A stretch of 11,268 nucleotides of DNA from Deltaproteobacteria bacterium UBA1386 (GTDB taxonomy: Bacteria > Desulfobacterota > Syntrophorhabdia > Syntrophorhabdales > Syntrophorhabdaceae): contig DBQU01000098.1 in assembly GCA_002305765.1 (NCBI GenBank), positions 1-11,268 of the forward strand, read 5' to 3'. Of the stretch, positions 1 through 7,426 are shown in pieces (the first letter of the stretch is position 1; each line of letters starts with the position of its first letter). The translations under genes and the position numbers were made by a program. The notes below the pieces were generated by a model. It saw nothing but the letters and a program-made list of their open reading frames with translations, was not told the origin of the DNA and searched no databases.

Positions 1-9
1 AACAGGCTG

Positions 10-45
10 TCAAGCGATTCAAGCTATTCAAACGATTCAAGCCGC
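10..45. repeat. 9-bp tandem array (TCAAGCGAT units), end of an intergenic element
   Basis: Four consecutive 9-bp units begin at 10, 19, 28 and 37 (TCAAGCGAT, TCAAGCTAT, TCAAACGAT, TCAAGCCG). The reverse complement, CTTGAATCG, is exactly the unit repeated at 7435-7467 and, degenerately, at 7712-7791. This looks like the right-hand arm of an element whose left part lies outside the window. Function is unknown. Confidence 0.7.
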
Positions 46-57
46 CTTGCTTTTCCC

Positions 58-88
58 TTGGACACTCCCCGCCCCAAAATGGTATAAA
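58..88 (+). promoter_or_regulatory. possible sigma70-type promoter for nth-tkt
   Basis: TTGGAC at 58-63 and TATAAA at 83-88 resemble -35 and -10 boxes, but the spacer is 19 nt (18 if TGGACA at 59-64 is used), longer than ideal. A start near 95 would give a leader of about 26 nt. It is the only plausible promoter between the repeat at 10-45 and the start codon, but the match is moderate. Confidence 0.35.
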
Positions 89-120
89 TGATACATCCTT
101 ATTGTCCTTAATCCTGTGTC

Positions 121-753
121 ATGAAAAAAGATGTCAATTCTATTCTGAATAAACTCCAGGAAATGCACGGGGAGCCCCGGGTGGAGCTTTCGTATACGAA
201 CCCGCTGGAGCTCACCATCGCGACGGTCCTGTCGGCCCAGTGCACCGACGAGAGGGTCAACAGGGTGACGAAGGACCTTTTCAGGAAATATACAAAGGCG
301 GAAGACTACCTCAATGTGCCCGAGTTCGAGCTTGAAGAGGACATACGGCCCACGGGTTTCTACCGGAACAAGGCAAAGAGTATAAAGAACATCGCCGGGG
401 AGCTCCTCGAAAGATTCGGGGGGAAGGTTCCCGACGATATAGACACCTTCGCGACGGTGAAGGGGATAGGCAGGAAGTCGGCCAACATGATAGTGGGCCT
501 AGCATACAGCAAACCGGGTGTCATCGTGGATACCCATGTGGCGCGCGTAACGGGCAGACTGGGGCTCACGGCGAACAAGGACCCCGATAAGATCGAAGCG
601 GACCTCAGACAGGTGGTGCCCATGCCCTGGTGGATGGCATTTTCCCTCCTCGCCATACTCCACGGGAGGTACCTGTGCAAGGCGAAGAAGCCCGATTGTC
701 CCCGATGCCTGTTGCGCGAAGACTGTAATTACTACTCCATGGGAGGAAGATAG
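121..753 (+). CDS. nth: endonuclease III (DNA glycosylase/AP lyase, [4Fe-4S])
   Basis: Base-excision repair enzyme that removes oxidised pyrimidines and cleaves at the resulting abasic site. The 210-residue product is the usual length. The helix-hairpin-helix is at about 107-128 (VKGIGRKSAN), with the catalytic lysine at K119. The catalytic aspartate is D137 in VDTHVARV. Four cysteines at 186, 193, 196 and 202 have the C-X6-C-X2-C-X5-C spacing of the iron-sulfur cluster, matching E. coli Nth almost residue for residue. The ATG at 121 fits the family N-terminus, although no convincing Shine-Dalgarno sequence precedes it (upstream is TTAATCCTGTGTC), so initiation may be weak. The stop lies 2 nt before the transketolase ATG, and the transketolase ribosome binding site is inside the last codons, so the two are an operon. 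MutY is unlikely because there is no C-terminal NUDIX-like domain. Confidence 0.96.
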   Translation: MKKDVNSILNKLQEMHGEPRVELSYTNPLELTIATVLSAQCTDERVNRVTKDLFRKYTKAEDYLNVPEFELEEDIRPTGFYRNKAKSIKNIAGELLERFGGKVPDDIDTFATVKGIGRKSANMIVGLAYSKPGVIVDTHVARVTGRLGLTANKDPDKIEADLRQVVPMPWWMAFSLLAILHGRYLCKAKKPDCPRCLLREDCNYYSMGGR

Positions 754-755
754 AG

Positions 756-2645
756 ATGTTTGATGCAGACCAGCTGACGGATAAACAGATACAGGATTTG
801 AAGGAGCTTTCGTTAGTCGCGAAGGGCGATATTCTGACTATGACCCGCCTTGCCGGCACGGGCCACCCCGGCGGTTCCATGTCGTCCCTTGACCTGTACC
901 TCACCGTTTTTTCATGCGCTGACCTCACCGGGCCCGATGCCGACCGGATCGTGATAAGCCACGGCCACACGTCCCCGGGGGCGTACGCGAGCATTGCCCG
1001 CCTCGGCCATATGCCCATCGAGGAGGTCGTGGCATTCTTCAGGAAGACGGGCAGCCCCTTCGAGGGCCACGTGGTGAAGGGCCTTCCTTTCATCAGGTGG
1101 TCGACGGGCAATCTGGGTCAGGGTCTGTCCGCCGGTGTGGGTTTCGCCATTGCCGCCAGGATGCGCGGCAGTTCGTCCCACACGTACGTCTTTATGGGGG
1201 ACGGCGAACAGCAGAAGGGACAGATCTCCGAGGCGCGCCGACTGGCCGTGAAGTACGGCCTTGCGAACATAACGGCGCTCGTGGATTACAACAGGCTCCA
1301 GATAAGCGGCAGCATCGACCTCGTCATGCCCCAGAACATCGTCGAGAACTACCTTGCCGACGGTTGGGACATCATTGAGGTGAACGGCCATGACCACCAG
1401 GAGATATACCACGCCCTGAAAAAGGCGCGCGACGTCGACAACCCGGTCTGCATCATCGCGAACACGGTCATGGGCAATGGCGTCCCCTTCATGGAGAACA
1501 AGGAGAAGTACCATGGAAGCCCCGTCAGCGAGGCGGAGTACAAGGAGGCCATGGCCATCCTCGGGCTCGAGGACAAGCTCGACTATTACCGGGAAAAGAG
1601 GAAGGGGAAGTGGACGTTCGAGCTCTCCCGCGATGAGCAGGACCTTAGGATCGATGCCGGTTCTCCCTTCACATACCAGGAATCGGACAAGATAGACAAC
1701 CGCAGCGCCTTTGGAAAGGCCCTCAAGGACATAGGCGACAGGAACATCCCCCAGGGCCGGCCGGTGAGCGCCTTCGACTGCGACCTGGCAAGCTCCGTCA
1801 AGACGGCCGACTTCGCGAAGGCCTATCCCGATAACTTCTTCCAGGGAGGCATCCAGGAGCACAATACGGCCACCGTCGCGGGGGCGCTCTCAACGGCGGG
1901 AGTGCTCACCTTCTTCGCCGATTTCGGAGTCTTCGGGATAGACGAGACCTACAACCAGCAGCGCATAAATGACATCAACGCCTCGAACCTGAAGACGGCC
2001 ATCACCCACGTGGGCCTCGACGTGGGGCCCGACGGCAAGACGCACCAGTGCATCGACTACATCGGCCTCGCGCGCGGCCTCTACCGCGCGAAGACGATCG
2101 TTCCCTGCGACCCGAACCAGACGGACAGGGTCATCCGCTACGTGGCGGCCGTACGGGGCAACTTCTTCATCGGCATGGGCCGCAACCGCTGGCCCGTGAT
2201 GTACAGGAACGAAGGCGAACCATATTTCGCCGGCGATTACGCCTTCGAATACGGGAAGATGGACCTCATGGCCGACGGCACGGACGGCGCCATCATCACC
2301 TATGGAGGGCTTGTCTCGAAGGCCCTGGGCATCAGGGAGAAGCTGGCCGGGAAGGGGAAGTCCTTCGCGGTGGTGAATATGCCCTGCGTGGACGAGGTCG
2401 ACGAGACCGTGATGGCAAAGCTGGCAACCCTGCCCTCGGTCGTCACCTACGAGGACCACAACGTCAGGACCGGCATCGCCCCCGTCATAACCGCGTCCCT
2501 GCTCAAACTCGGCTTCACGGGAACCTTCCTTTCCTTCGGCGCCACCTCCTACGGCGCATCGGGCGAAACGGACGAGGTCCTGGCCAGCCAGGGACTGGAC
2601 GTGGAAACGGTAACAGCCGCAACGTTGAAGGCCTTGAAAGGATGA
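756..2645 (+). CDS. tkt: transketolase, full-length single-chain form
   Basis: Thiamine-diphosphate enzyme transferring two-carbon ketol units between sugar phosphates in the non-oxidative pentose phosphate pathway; cytosolic. The 629-residue chain carries all three domains. Visible motifs are GHPGGS (36-41, H37), HGHTSPG (69-75), STGNLGQG (116-123), the TPP/metal motif GDG at 148-150 closing with N179 in DYNRLQ, YHGSP (252-256, H253), the cofactor-activating glutamate E368 in GGIQEHN, and GKTHQ (427-431, H430). These histidines line up with the substrate and catalytic histidines of E. coli transketolase, which separates it from DXP synthase. It is shorter than the ~660-residue E. coli enzyme, and several motifs are divergent (DYNRLQ for DDNG, QEHN for the usual AEQN-type stretch). 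A strong ribosome binding site, GGAGG at 742-746, lies 9 nt before the ATG. It is translationally coupled to nth. Confidence 0.92.
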   Translation: MFDADQLTDKQIQDLKELSLVAKGDILTMTRLAGTGHPGGSMSSLDLYLTVFSCADLTGPDADRIVISHGHTSPGAYASIARLGHMPIEEVVAFFRKTGSPFEGHVVKGLPFIRWSTGNLGQGLSAGVGFAIAARMRGSSSHTYVFMGDGEQQKGQISEARRLAVKYGLANITALVDYNRLQISGSIDLVMPQNIVENYLADGWDIIEVNGHDHQEIYHALKKARDVDNPVCIIANTVMGNGVPFMENKEKYHGSPVSEAEYKEAMAILGLEDKLDYYREKRKGKWTFELSRDEQDLRIDAGSPFTYQESDKIDNRSAFGKALKDIGDRNIPQGRPVSAFDCDLASSVKTADFAKAYPDNFFQGGIQEHNTATVAGALSTAGVLTFFADFGVFGIDETYNQQRINDINASNLKTAITHVGLDVGPDGKTHQCIDYIGLARGLYRAKTIVPCDPNQTDRVIRYVAAVRGNFFIGMGRNRWPVMYRNEGEPYFAGDYAFEYGKMDLMADGTDGAIITYGGLVSKALGIREKLAGKGKSFAVVNMPCVDEVDETVMAKLATLPSVVTYEDHNVRTGIAPVITASLLKLGFTGTFLSFGATSYGASGETDEVLASQGLDVETVTAATLKALKG

Positions 2646-2647
2646 AC

Positions 2648-2804
2648 AATGACCAATGACAAAATTCCAATAACCAGTAAAGAGACAATGATCAATAACC
2701 AATTAACCAAACGAATAAAAAGCCTGAATCATGCTATTGGCTCTTTGTTCGGTTCCCGATCATCTTCCGGTCATTGGGGTTTGGTGCATTGGTCATTGGT
2801 CATT
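2648..2804. repeat. 157-bp intergenic element with 13-bp perfect terminal inverted repeats
   Basis: AATGACCAATGAC at 2648-2660 is the exact reverse complement of GTCATTGGTCATT at 2792-2804. Each arm is a tandem of the 7-bp unit ATGACCA, and degenerate copies (AATGATCAATAACC near 2687-2700, GGTCATTGG near 2770) lie further in. The element is AT-rich compared with the genes, starts 2 nt after the tkt stop and ends about 8 nt before the next Shine-Dalgarno sequence. It has no coding potential. It could fold as a long imperfect RNA hairpin, or be a small non-autonomous mobile element; no target duplication is evident. Confidence 0.7.
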
Positions 2805-2824
2805 AACTAAAAAAGGGGTGCTTC

Positions 2825-4111
2825 GTGGAAGATATTAAGGGGATGTACAAGAAGATCGTCAAGGATAATTTTCCCGATACCATCAAGATCGATCTCGGCG
2901 GACAGGTGCTCGTCTACAGGAAGAAGGTGTGGAACATATTCGACGCCGACGAGAAATGCGACGTCGAGCGGGGCCTCCGGTACGGCGAGAACCCCGACCA
3001 GCCGTCGGCGATGTACGAGCTCACGAACGGCAACATCACCCTCGGTGACGTGCGGTTCTTCGACGTCGAGACGGGCCTCGTGAGCAGGGTCACGGAAAAG
3101 GACATGCTCCAGGTGGGAAAACACCCGGGGAAGATCAACCTGACCGATGTGGACAATGCCCTGAACATCCTCAAGTTTCTCGATCAGAAGCCTGCCTGCG
3201 CCATCATGAAACACAACAACCCCAGCGGGGCGGCGTACGGCGCGACGACGGCGGAGGCCTTCGAAAAGGCCTTCTGGTGCGACAGGATAGCGGCCTTCGG
3301 CGGGGCGGTCGTCTTCACGAAGACCCTCGATGTGGAAACGGCGAAGGCGATGGTGCCCTATTACTTCGAGGTCGTTTGCGCCCCGGACTTCGAGGGCGGC
3401 GCCATCGACGTCCTGAAGAAATGGAAGAACCTGCGGCTGATGCAGATCAAGGAAATAGAGCGCCTGAGCGCCTTCAAGACGAGAAGGACGATAGACTTCA
3501 AGTCCCTCATGGACGGCGGGCTGATCATCCAGGAATCGCAGCCCTTCAGGATACGGGGAAAAGAGGACCTCAAAGCAGCGGAGGCGGTCTACAAGGGCGA
3601 GACGTACAGGATAAAACGGATGCCCACGGACGACGAATACCGCGACATGCTCTTCGGCTGGTACGTGGAGTCGGGGGTCAGCTCCAACTCCGCCCTTTTC
3701 GTGAAGGACGAGGCGACGGTGGCCATCGGCACGGGCGAGCAGGACCGGGTGGGCGTTGTGGAGATAGCCGTTTTCAAGGCCTACAAGAAGTTTGCCGACA
3801 CCGAGGTCTTCAGGGAGTTCGGGGTGCCCTACGCCGTCTTCAAGCTCGAGGCCGAGCGGGGCCAGCGGGACATGAAGGACCTTGACGCGATAGACGCGTA
3901 CACGCGGGAGATGAACGCCGGCCTACGGGGTTCCGTGATCGTCTCCGACGGTTTCTTCCCCTTCAGGGACGGAGTGGACGCGGCAATAAAGGAAGGGGCC
4001 CGGGGCGTCATACAGCCGGGTGGTTCGGAACGCGACTACGAGGTCATCGAGGCCTGCAACGAACAGGGCGTCACGATGGTCTTCGCGGGCCAGCGGCTCT
4101 TCAAGCACTAG
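2825..4111 (+). CDS. purH: stand-alone AICAR formyltransferase (PurH C-terminal domain only)
   Basis: Predicted to transfer a formyl group from 10-formyl-tetrahydrofolate to AICAR, giving FAICAR, the penultimate step of IMP synthesis. Family motifs occur in order: LRYGENPDQ (51-59), KHNNPSG (129-135) with the catalytic Lys-His pair K129/H130, VSSNSALFV (285-293), IGTGEQDRVG (301-310), SDGFFPF (374-380), IQPGGS (396-401) and the C-terminal AGQRLFKH. Typical bifunctional PurH is about 520 residues, with an N-terminal IMP cyclohydrolase domain of about 195 residues. Here the 428-residue chain has only about 50 residues before the first formyltransferase motif, so that domain is absent and not merely truncated: there is no cyclohydrolase remnant upstream. 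The GTG start at 2825 is supported by AAGGGGTG at 2813-2820. A separate cyclohydrolase must be supplied elsewhere, or the protein has a specialised role. Confidence 0.88.
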   Translation: MEDIKGMYKKIVKDNFPDTIKIDLGGQVLVYRKKVWNIFDADEKCDVERGLRYGENPDQPSAMYELTNGNITLGDVRFFDVETGLVSRVTEKDMLQVGKHPGKINLTDVDNALNILKFLDQKPACAIMKHNNPSGAAYGATTAEAFEKAFWCDRIAAFGGAVVFTKTLDVETAKAMVPYYFEVVCAPDFEGGAIDVLKKWKNLRLMQIKEIERLSAFKTRRTIDFKSLMDGGLIIQESQPFRIRGKEDLKAAEAVYKGETYRIKRMPTDDEYRDMLFGWYVESGVSSNSALFVKDEATVAIGTGEQDRVGVVEIAVFKAYKKFADTEVFREFGVPYAVFKLEAERGQRDMKDLDAIDAYTREMNAGLRGSVIVSDGFFPFRDGVDAAIKEGARGVIQPGGSERDYEVIEACNEQGVTMVFAGQRLFKH

Positions 4112-4146
4112 ACCGGTGCGAGGGAGCGGGAAAAGAGGGGCATCGC

Positions 4147-4224
4147 ATGAAGTATCTCCTGATAATCGGCGTGATCATCGTGGTGTATGTCATCATCAGG
4201 GTGAAGATGAAGGACCGTTTTTAG
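4147..4224 (+). CDS. 25-residue single-span membrane microprotein (hypothetical)
   Basis: I do not recognise this peptide. It begins MKYLLIIGVII, continues with an unbroken hydrophobic run to about residue 17 (one predicted membrane span, residues 3-17), and ends in a basic, charged tail (RVKMKDRF), which would face the cytoplasm under the positive-inside rule. GAGGGG at 4135-4140 sits 6 nt before the ATG, an ideal Shine-Dalgarno placement. The gene starts 35 nt after the formyltransferase stop on the same strand, so it would be co-transcribed. Such peptides often attach to larger membrane complexes, but nothing here names a partner. A chance reading frame is possible given its length. Confidence 0.5.
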   Translation: MKYLLIIGVIIVVYVIIRVKMKDRF

Positions 4225-4335
4225 ACAAAAGGTAAGGATGCAGGGGCTGACGGTTAGAGGTCGGGAGTCGGGATGCAGGTGATCGTCCCTGCTCCCTATT
4301 CCCTGCCCCCTGACCCTCCTTTCCCCGCCTTTTGT
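4225..4335. repeat. imperfect GGGA-rich palindromic element before gcdA
   Basis: Outer arms ACAAAAGG (4225-4232) and CCTTTTGT (4328-4335) are perfect 8-bp inverted repeats. Inner arms at 4262-4279 (GGGAGTCGGGATGCAGG core) and 4287-4305 (CCTGCTCCCTATTCCC core) pair with few mismatches around a short loop. The arms are built from short tandem GGGA-type units, like the other intergenic elements here in layout but not in sequence. It lies between the microprotein stop and the gcdA promoter, so it could end upstream transcription, although there is no U-run after the inner stem. Confidence 0.5.
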
Positions 4336-4336
4336 G

Positions 4337-4366
4337 TTGACAAAGTGCTGGAAAAAAAATTAAAAT
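4337..4366 (+). promoter_or_regulatory. sigma70-type promoter of gcdA
   Basis: TTGACA at 4337-4342 is a perfect -35 box and TAAAAT at 4361-4366 a good -10 box, with an 18-nt A-rich spacer. Transcription from about 4373 would give a leader near 37 nt ending in GGAGGT (4399-4404), 5 nt before the ATG. Consensus -35 plus strong ribosome binding site fits an abundant catabolic enzyme. Confidence 0.7.
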
Positions 4367-4409
4367 TGTGAAAACAGTAACAAATTCCTACAGCCATCGG
4401 AGGTAATAA

Positions 4410-6128
4410 ATGAGACCGTATTTTGAAAAAATGCAGGAGTGGAACAAGCCGGTTAAAGTCAATGCAAAGAATGCCGAAGAGATCAAAGCCGTAGAGAAAG
4501 ACATCGAAGAACGCGTCCTGAAGGCCAGGAACGCCGGCCTTGCCCAGGAGACCCTGAACAAGCGCGGTGAATGGACCGTTCACCAGAGATTGGAGTATAT
4601 CGTTGACCCGGGCACCTGGGCACCTCTTCACCTGCTGTTCGACCCGATGGATGAAGAATCGGGGACTACGGGTGTTGTCGACGGTCTCGGAAGAATAAAC
4701 GGCAAATGGTGCGTGATCATCGGTTTTGACAACAAGGTCATGGCAGGCGCATGGATCGCGGGTCAGCCGCTGAACATCCTCAGGGTGACCGATACCGCGA
4801 GAAGGCTCCATTGCCCGCTCGTATGGCTCGTCAACTGCTCCGGCGTCAAGCTTCCCGAGCAGGAAACGATGTACGGAAACAGGCACGGCAGCGGTACGAC
4901 ATTCTTCCGTCACGCCGAACTGAACAAACTCGGTATCCCGGTCCTCGCGGCCATTTACGGGACAAACCCCGCGGGCGGCGGCTACCAGGGCATCTCCCCG
5001 ACCCTCCTTCTCGCCCATAAGGACGCGAACATCGCAGTCGGCGGCGCCGGCATCGTCAGCGGCATGGCACCGAAGGGCTTTTTCGACGAAGAGATGGCCG
5101 ATGCCATCATCGACGCCACCAAGAAATTCAAGTCAATTCCTCCGGGACGCGTTGAGATCCACCACGACGTGACCGGTTTCTTCCGCGAAGTCCATCCGTC
5201 AGAGGAAAGCCTCCTCGATTCACTGAAATCCTGGGTAGGCAAGCTTCCCTATTACGATCCGAGCTTCTTCAGGGTTGCAGCGCCGGCAGAGCCGAAATAC
5301 CCGACGGAAGACCTCTACAGCGTCGTTCAGTTCAACCAGAAAATGGTTTACGATATGGAAGGCGTCATGGCGCGCCTCGTCGACAACAGCGAGCACATGG
5401 AATTCCGTCCGGAGATCGGGCCCGAGCTTTACACCGGTCTTGTCAAGGTTGACGGCTTCCTGATCGGTATCGTCGGCAACAGGCAGGGTATGCTTCCGAA
5501 GGGCTACCCGCAGTACGCCCCCTATCCCGGCATCGGCGGCAAGTTCTACCGCGAGGGCCTCATCAAGGTCAACGAGTTCGTTACCCTCTGCGGCAGGGAC
5601 AGGGTCCCGATGATCTGGCTCCAGGATACGTCGGGCATCGATGTTGGCGACATCGCCGAGAAAGCCGAGCTCCTCGGCCTCGGCCAGTCACTCATCTACT
5701 CCATCGAGCAGAGCGACCTCCCGATGATGACCATCGTCCTCAGGAAAGGCAGCGCTGCGGCCCATTACATCATGGCGGGCCCCCAGGCGAACAACAACAA
5801 CTGCTTCACCCTCGGCACCGCGACGACCGAGATCTACGTCATGCACGGTGAAACAGCGGCAGTCGCAAGCTTCGCGCGTCGTCTCGTAAAAGAGAAGGAT
5901 GCGGGCAAGCCTCTCGCGCCGGTCATCGAAAAGATGAACGCGACCGTGAAACATTACTATGACAAGTCACGGCCTTCCTACTGCGCCAAGATGGGCCTCG
6001 TAGACGAAGTCGTGAAGCTGGCAGACCTGAGGAAGTACTTCGTGGCATTCGCGAACTGCGCGTACGCGAACCCGAAATCGATCTGCCCGTGGCACCAGAT
6101 GATCATGCCCAGGATCATCAAGGGCTAA
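4410..6128 (+). CDS. gcdA: glutaconyl-CoA decarboxylase alpha subunit (biotin-dependent carboxyltransferase)
   Basis: Transfers the carboxyl group of glutaconyl-CoA to enzyme-bound biotin, leaving crotonyl-CoA; a membrane beta subunit then releases CO2 while pumping sodium. The 572-residue chain matches the Acidaminococcus GcdA pattern along its length: NKRGEWTVHQR (50-60), GLGRINGKW (92-100), NCSGVKLPEQE (142-152), IYGTNPAGGGY (182-192) with an oxyanion-type glycine run, AVGGAGI (209-215), then the second crotonase-like half with GIGGKFYREGL (374-384), WLQDTSGIDVG (403-413), AELLGLGQSLIYS (419-431), RKGSAAAHY (445-453) and ICPWHQMI (558-565). The alignment continues to the C-terminus, which favours GcdA over propionyl- or methylmalonyl-CoA carboxyltransferases (about 510 residues, different ends). 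Beta, gamma and biotin-carrier subunits are not in this window. It appears to be transcribed alone, with its own promoter and terminator. Pathway context: glutarate, benzoate or glutamate degradation to crotonyl-CoA. Confidence 0.92.
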   Translation: MRPYFEKMQEWNKPVKVNAKNAEEIKAVEKDIEERVLKARNAGLAQETLNKRGEWTVHQRLEYIVDPGTWAPLHLLFDPMDEESGTTGVVDGLGRINGKWCVIIGFDNKVMAGAWIAGQPLNILRVTDTARRLHCPLVWLVNCSGVKLPEQETMYGNRHGSGTTFFRHAELNKLGIPVLAAIYGTNPAGGGYQGISPTLLLAHKDANIAVGGAGIVSGMAPKGFFDEEMADAIIDATKKFKSIPPGRVEIHHDVTGFFREVHPSEESLLDSLKSWVGKLPYYDPSFFRVAAPAEPKYPTEDLYSVVQFNQKMVYDMEGVMARLVDNSEHMEFRPEIGPELYTGLVKVDGFLIGIVGNRQGMLPKGYPQYAPYPGIGGKFYREGLIKVNEFVTLCGRDRVPMIWLQDTSGIDVGDIAEKAELLGLGQSLIYSIEQSDLPMMTIVLRKGSAAAHYIMAGPQANNNNCFTLGTATTEIYVMHGETAAVASFARRLVKEKDAGKPLAPVIEKMNATVKHYYDKSRPSYCAKMGLVDEVVKLADLRKYFVAFANCAYANPKSICPWHQMIMPRIIKG

Positions 6129-6146
6129 CCTCAATCAGAGTTTCGG

Positions 6147-6181
6147 ATCAGGGTGGACGAACATGTCCACCCTGATTTTTT
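6147..6181 (+). terminator. intrinsic terminator of gcdA
   Basis: A perfect 12-bp stem, ATCAGGGTGGAC (6147-6158) with GTCCACCCTGAT (6165-6176), closes a 6-nt loop and runs into six T residues (6176-6181). It lies 18 nt after the gcdA stop. It separates gcdA transcription from bioF. Confidence 0.95.
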
Positions 6182-6190
6182 GCTTATCAA

Positions 6191-6217
6191 GTTAACCAGT
6201 CAATTGTTACCGTTGAC
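6191..6217. promoter_or_regulatory. candidate BirA-type biotin operator before bioF
   Basis: GTTAAC (6191-6196) and GTTGAC (6212-6217) are separated by exactly 15 nt. Biotin repressor sites are inverted GTTAAC-like half-sites; as I recall, the Bacillus bio operator uses the same hexamer and spacing, while the E. coli one is more distant. Position, in the 110-nt gap between the gcdA terminator and bioF, fits. A competing reading is the perfect 7-bp inverted repeat CAGTCAA (6197-6203) / TTGACTG (6213-6219), flanked by CTTAT and ATAAG, which may be a different operator or an RNA hairpin. Confidence 0.45.
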
Positions 6218-6241
6218 TGATAAGAGGTGAATAGGGGCGGG

Positions 6242-7426
6242 ATGACGAAAGAAATGAAAGACAGGCTCGCGTCGATGCTCGATGAGATCCGGGCGCAGGG
6301 CAACTACCGGAGCATACGCTACGTGCGGCCCCTGTGTCCGGCCACGGTAGCCCATGGCGGCAAGGAGCATCTCAATCTCTGCTCCAACAGCTATCTTTCT
6401 CTCCACCTCCACCCGGCGGTGATGGCCGCGGCGGGATCGGCCCTGGACGAATACGGGACCGGCACCTGTTCGTCGCGGAGCGTGTCGGGGAGCATCGACC
6501 TCTACGAAAGGCTGGAAGCGTCCGTTGCCCGCTACAAGGGTTACAAAAAGGGCCTCATATTCCCCACAGGATACATGGCGAACATCGGCATAGTGTCGAC
6601 CATCCCCGTCAAGGGAGACGTGATATTCAGCGATGAGCTGAACCATTCCAGCCTCATCGACGCCATGCGCCTTTCCCACGCGAAGAAGGTCATCTACAGG
6701 CACCGCGACGTGGAAGACCTGGAGCGGAAGCTGAAGAAGTACGCCGTCCCGGGCAGGTCCTTCGTCATCACCGAATCCATCTTCAGCATGGACGGTGACA
6801 TGGCGCCCCTTGCCGACATCATGGAATTGAGGGACCGGTACGGCTTCTGCGCCGTTGTCGACGATGCCCATGGGACGGGCATATTCGGCAGGAATGGAAG
6901 CGGTGTCGAAGAGCACTGGGGGCTGAAAGGGAAGGCCGATATCCACATGGCCACCTTCGGAAAGGCCATGGGGTCCTTCGGCGCCTTCGTCCTCTCCGAC
7001 CCCGTCGTCATAGAATACCTGATCAACAGGGCACGGACCTTCATGTACACGACGGCCCTGCCTCCGGCGACACTCGCGGCGTCGCAGGCGGCCCTCGAAC
7101 TCGTGGCAGGGGACCTGTCCTTCAAAGAGGAACTCTGGCGCAACATCGACCACATGCGCTCGGGACTGCTGTCGGCGGGTTTCGACCTCAAGCAGAGCGT
7201 GGGCCCCATTGTCCCCATCGTGGTGGGCAGGGACGCCGACGCCGTGAAGATGCAGAAGATGCTCATGAGGAAGGGTTTCTTCCTCCAGGCCATCCGCCCC
7301 CCCACCGTCCCCACGGGCACATCGAGGCTGCGCCTTACCGTGGTCCGGGGCTTCACGCGGGAGCAGATGGACAGCGCCATCGAAGCGATAAGCGAGGCGG
7401 GAAGGAAGATGAAACTGGTCCCCTGA
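6242..7426 (+). CDS. bioF: 8-amino-7-oxononanoate synthase
   Basis: PLP enzyme condensing alanine with pimeloyl-CoA or pimeloyl-ACP to give 8-amino-7-oxononanoate, the first step of the biotin ring pathway. Motifs of the alpha-oxoamine synthase family are present: SNSYLSL (48-54), SSRSVSGS (77-84), FPTGYMAN (107-114), DELNHSSLID (131-140) with H135 stacking on PLP, VDDAHGTG (206-213), and the Schiff-base lysine K241 in ATFGKAMG. IRPPTVPTGTSRLRLT (351-366) is characteristic of BioF rather than 2-amino-3-ketobutyrate CoA ligase, and bioA downstream agrees. I chose the ATG at 6242 (394 residues) with AGGGG 4 nt upstream. A GTG at 6227 would add five residues but has a poorer ribosome binding site, and the ATG at 6254 is also possible. 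The stop codon sits in the loop of a perfect hairpin. Confidence 0.9.
   Translation: MTKEMKDRLASMLDEIRAQGNYRSIRYVRPLCPATVAHGGKEHLNLCSNSYLSLHLHPAVMAAAGSALDEYGTGTCSSRSVSGSIDLYERLEASVARYKGYKKGLIFPTGYMANIGIVSTIPVKGDVIFSDELNHSSLIDAMRLSHAKKVIYRHRDVEDLERKLKKYAVPGRSFVITESIFSMDGDMAPLADIMELRDRYGFCAVVDDAHGTGIFGRNGSGVEEHWGLKGKADIHMATFGKAMGSFGAFVLSDPVVIEYLINRARTFMYTTALPPATLAASQAALELVAGDLSFKEELWRNIDHMRSGLLSAGFDLKQSVGPIVPIVVGRDADAVKMQKMLMRKGFFLQAIRPPTVPTGTSRLRLTVVRGFTREQMDSAIEAISEAGRKMKLVP

Noticed and set aside
912..1862. 316-codon minus-strand frame inside tkt (and another at 1890-2702)
   Set aside because: Complementary-strand shadows of a gene with complete family motifs; Val/Leu/Gly/Asp-rich products typical of antisense translation.
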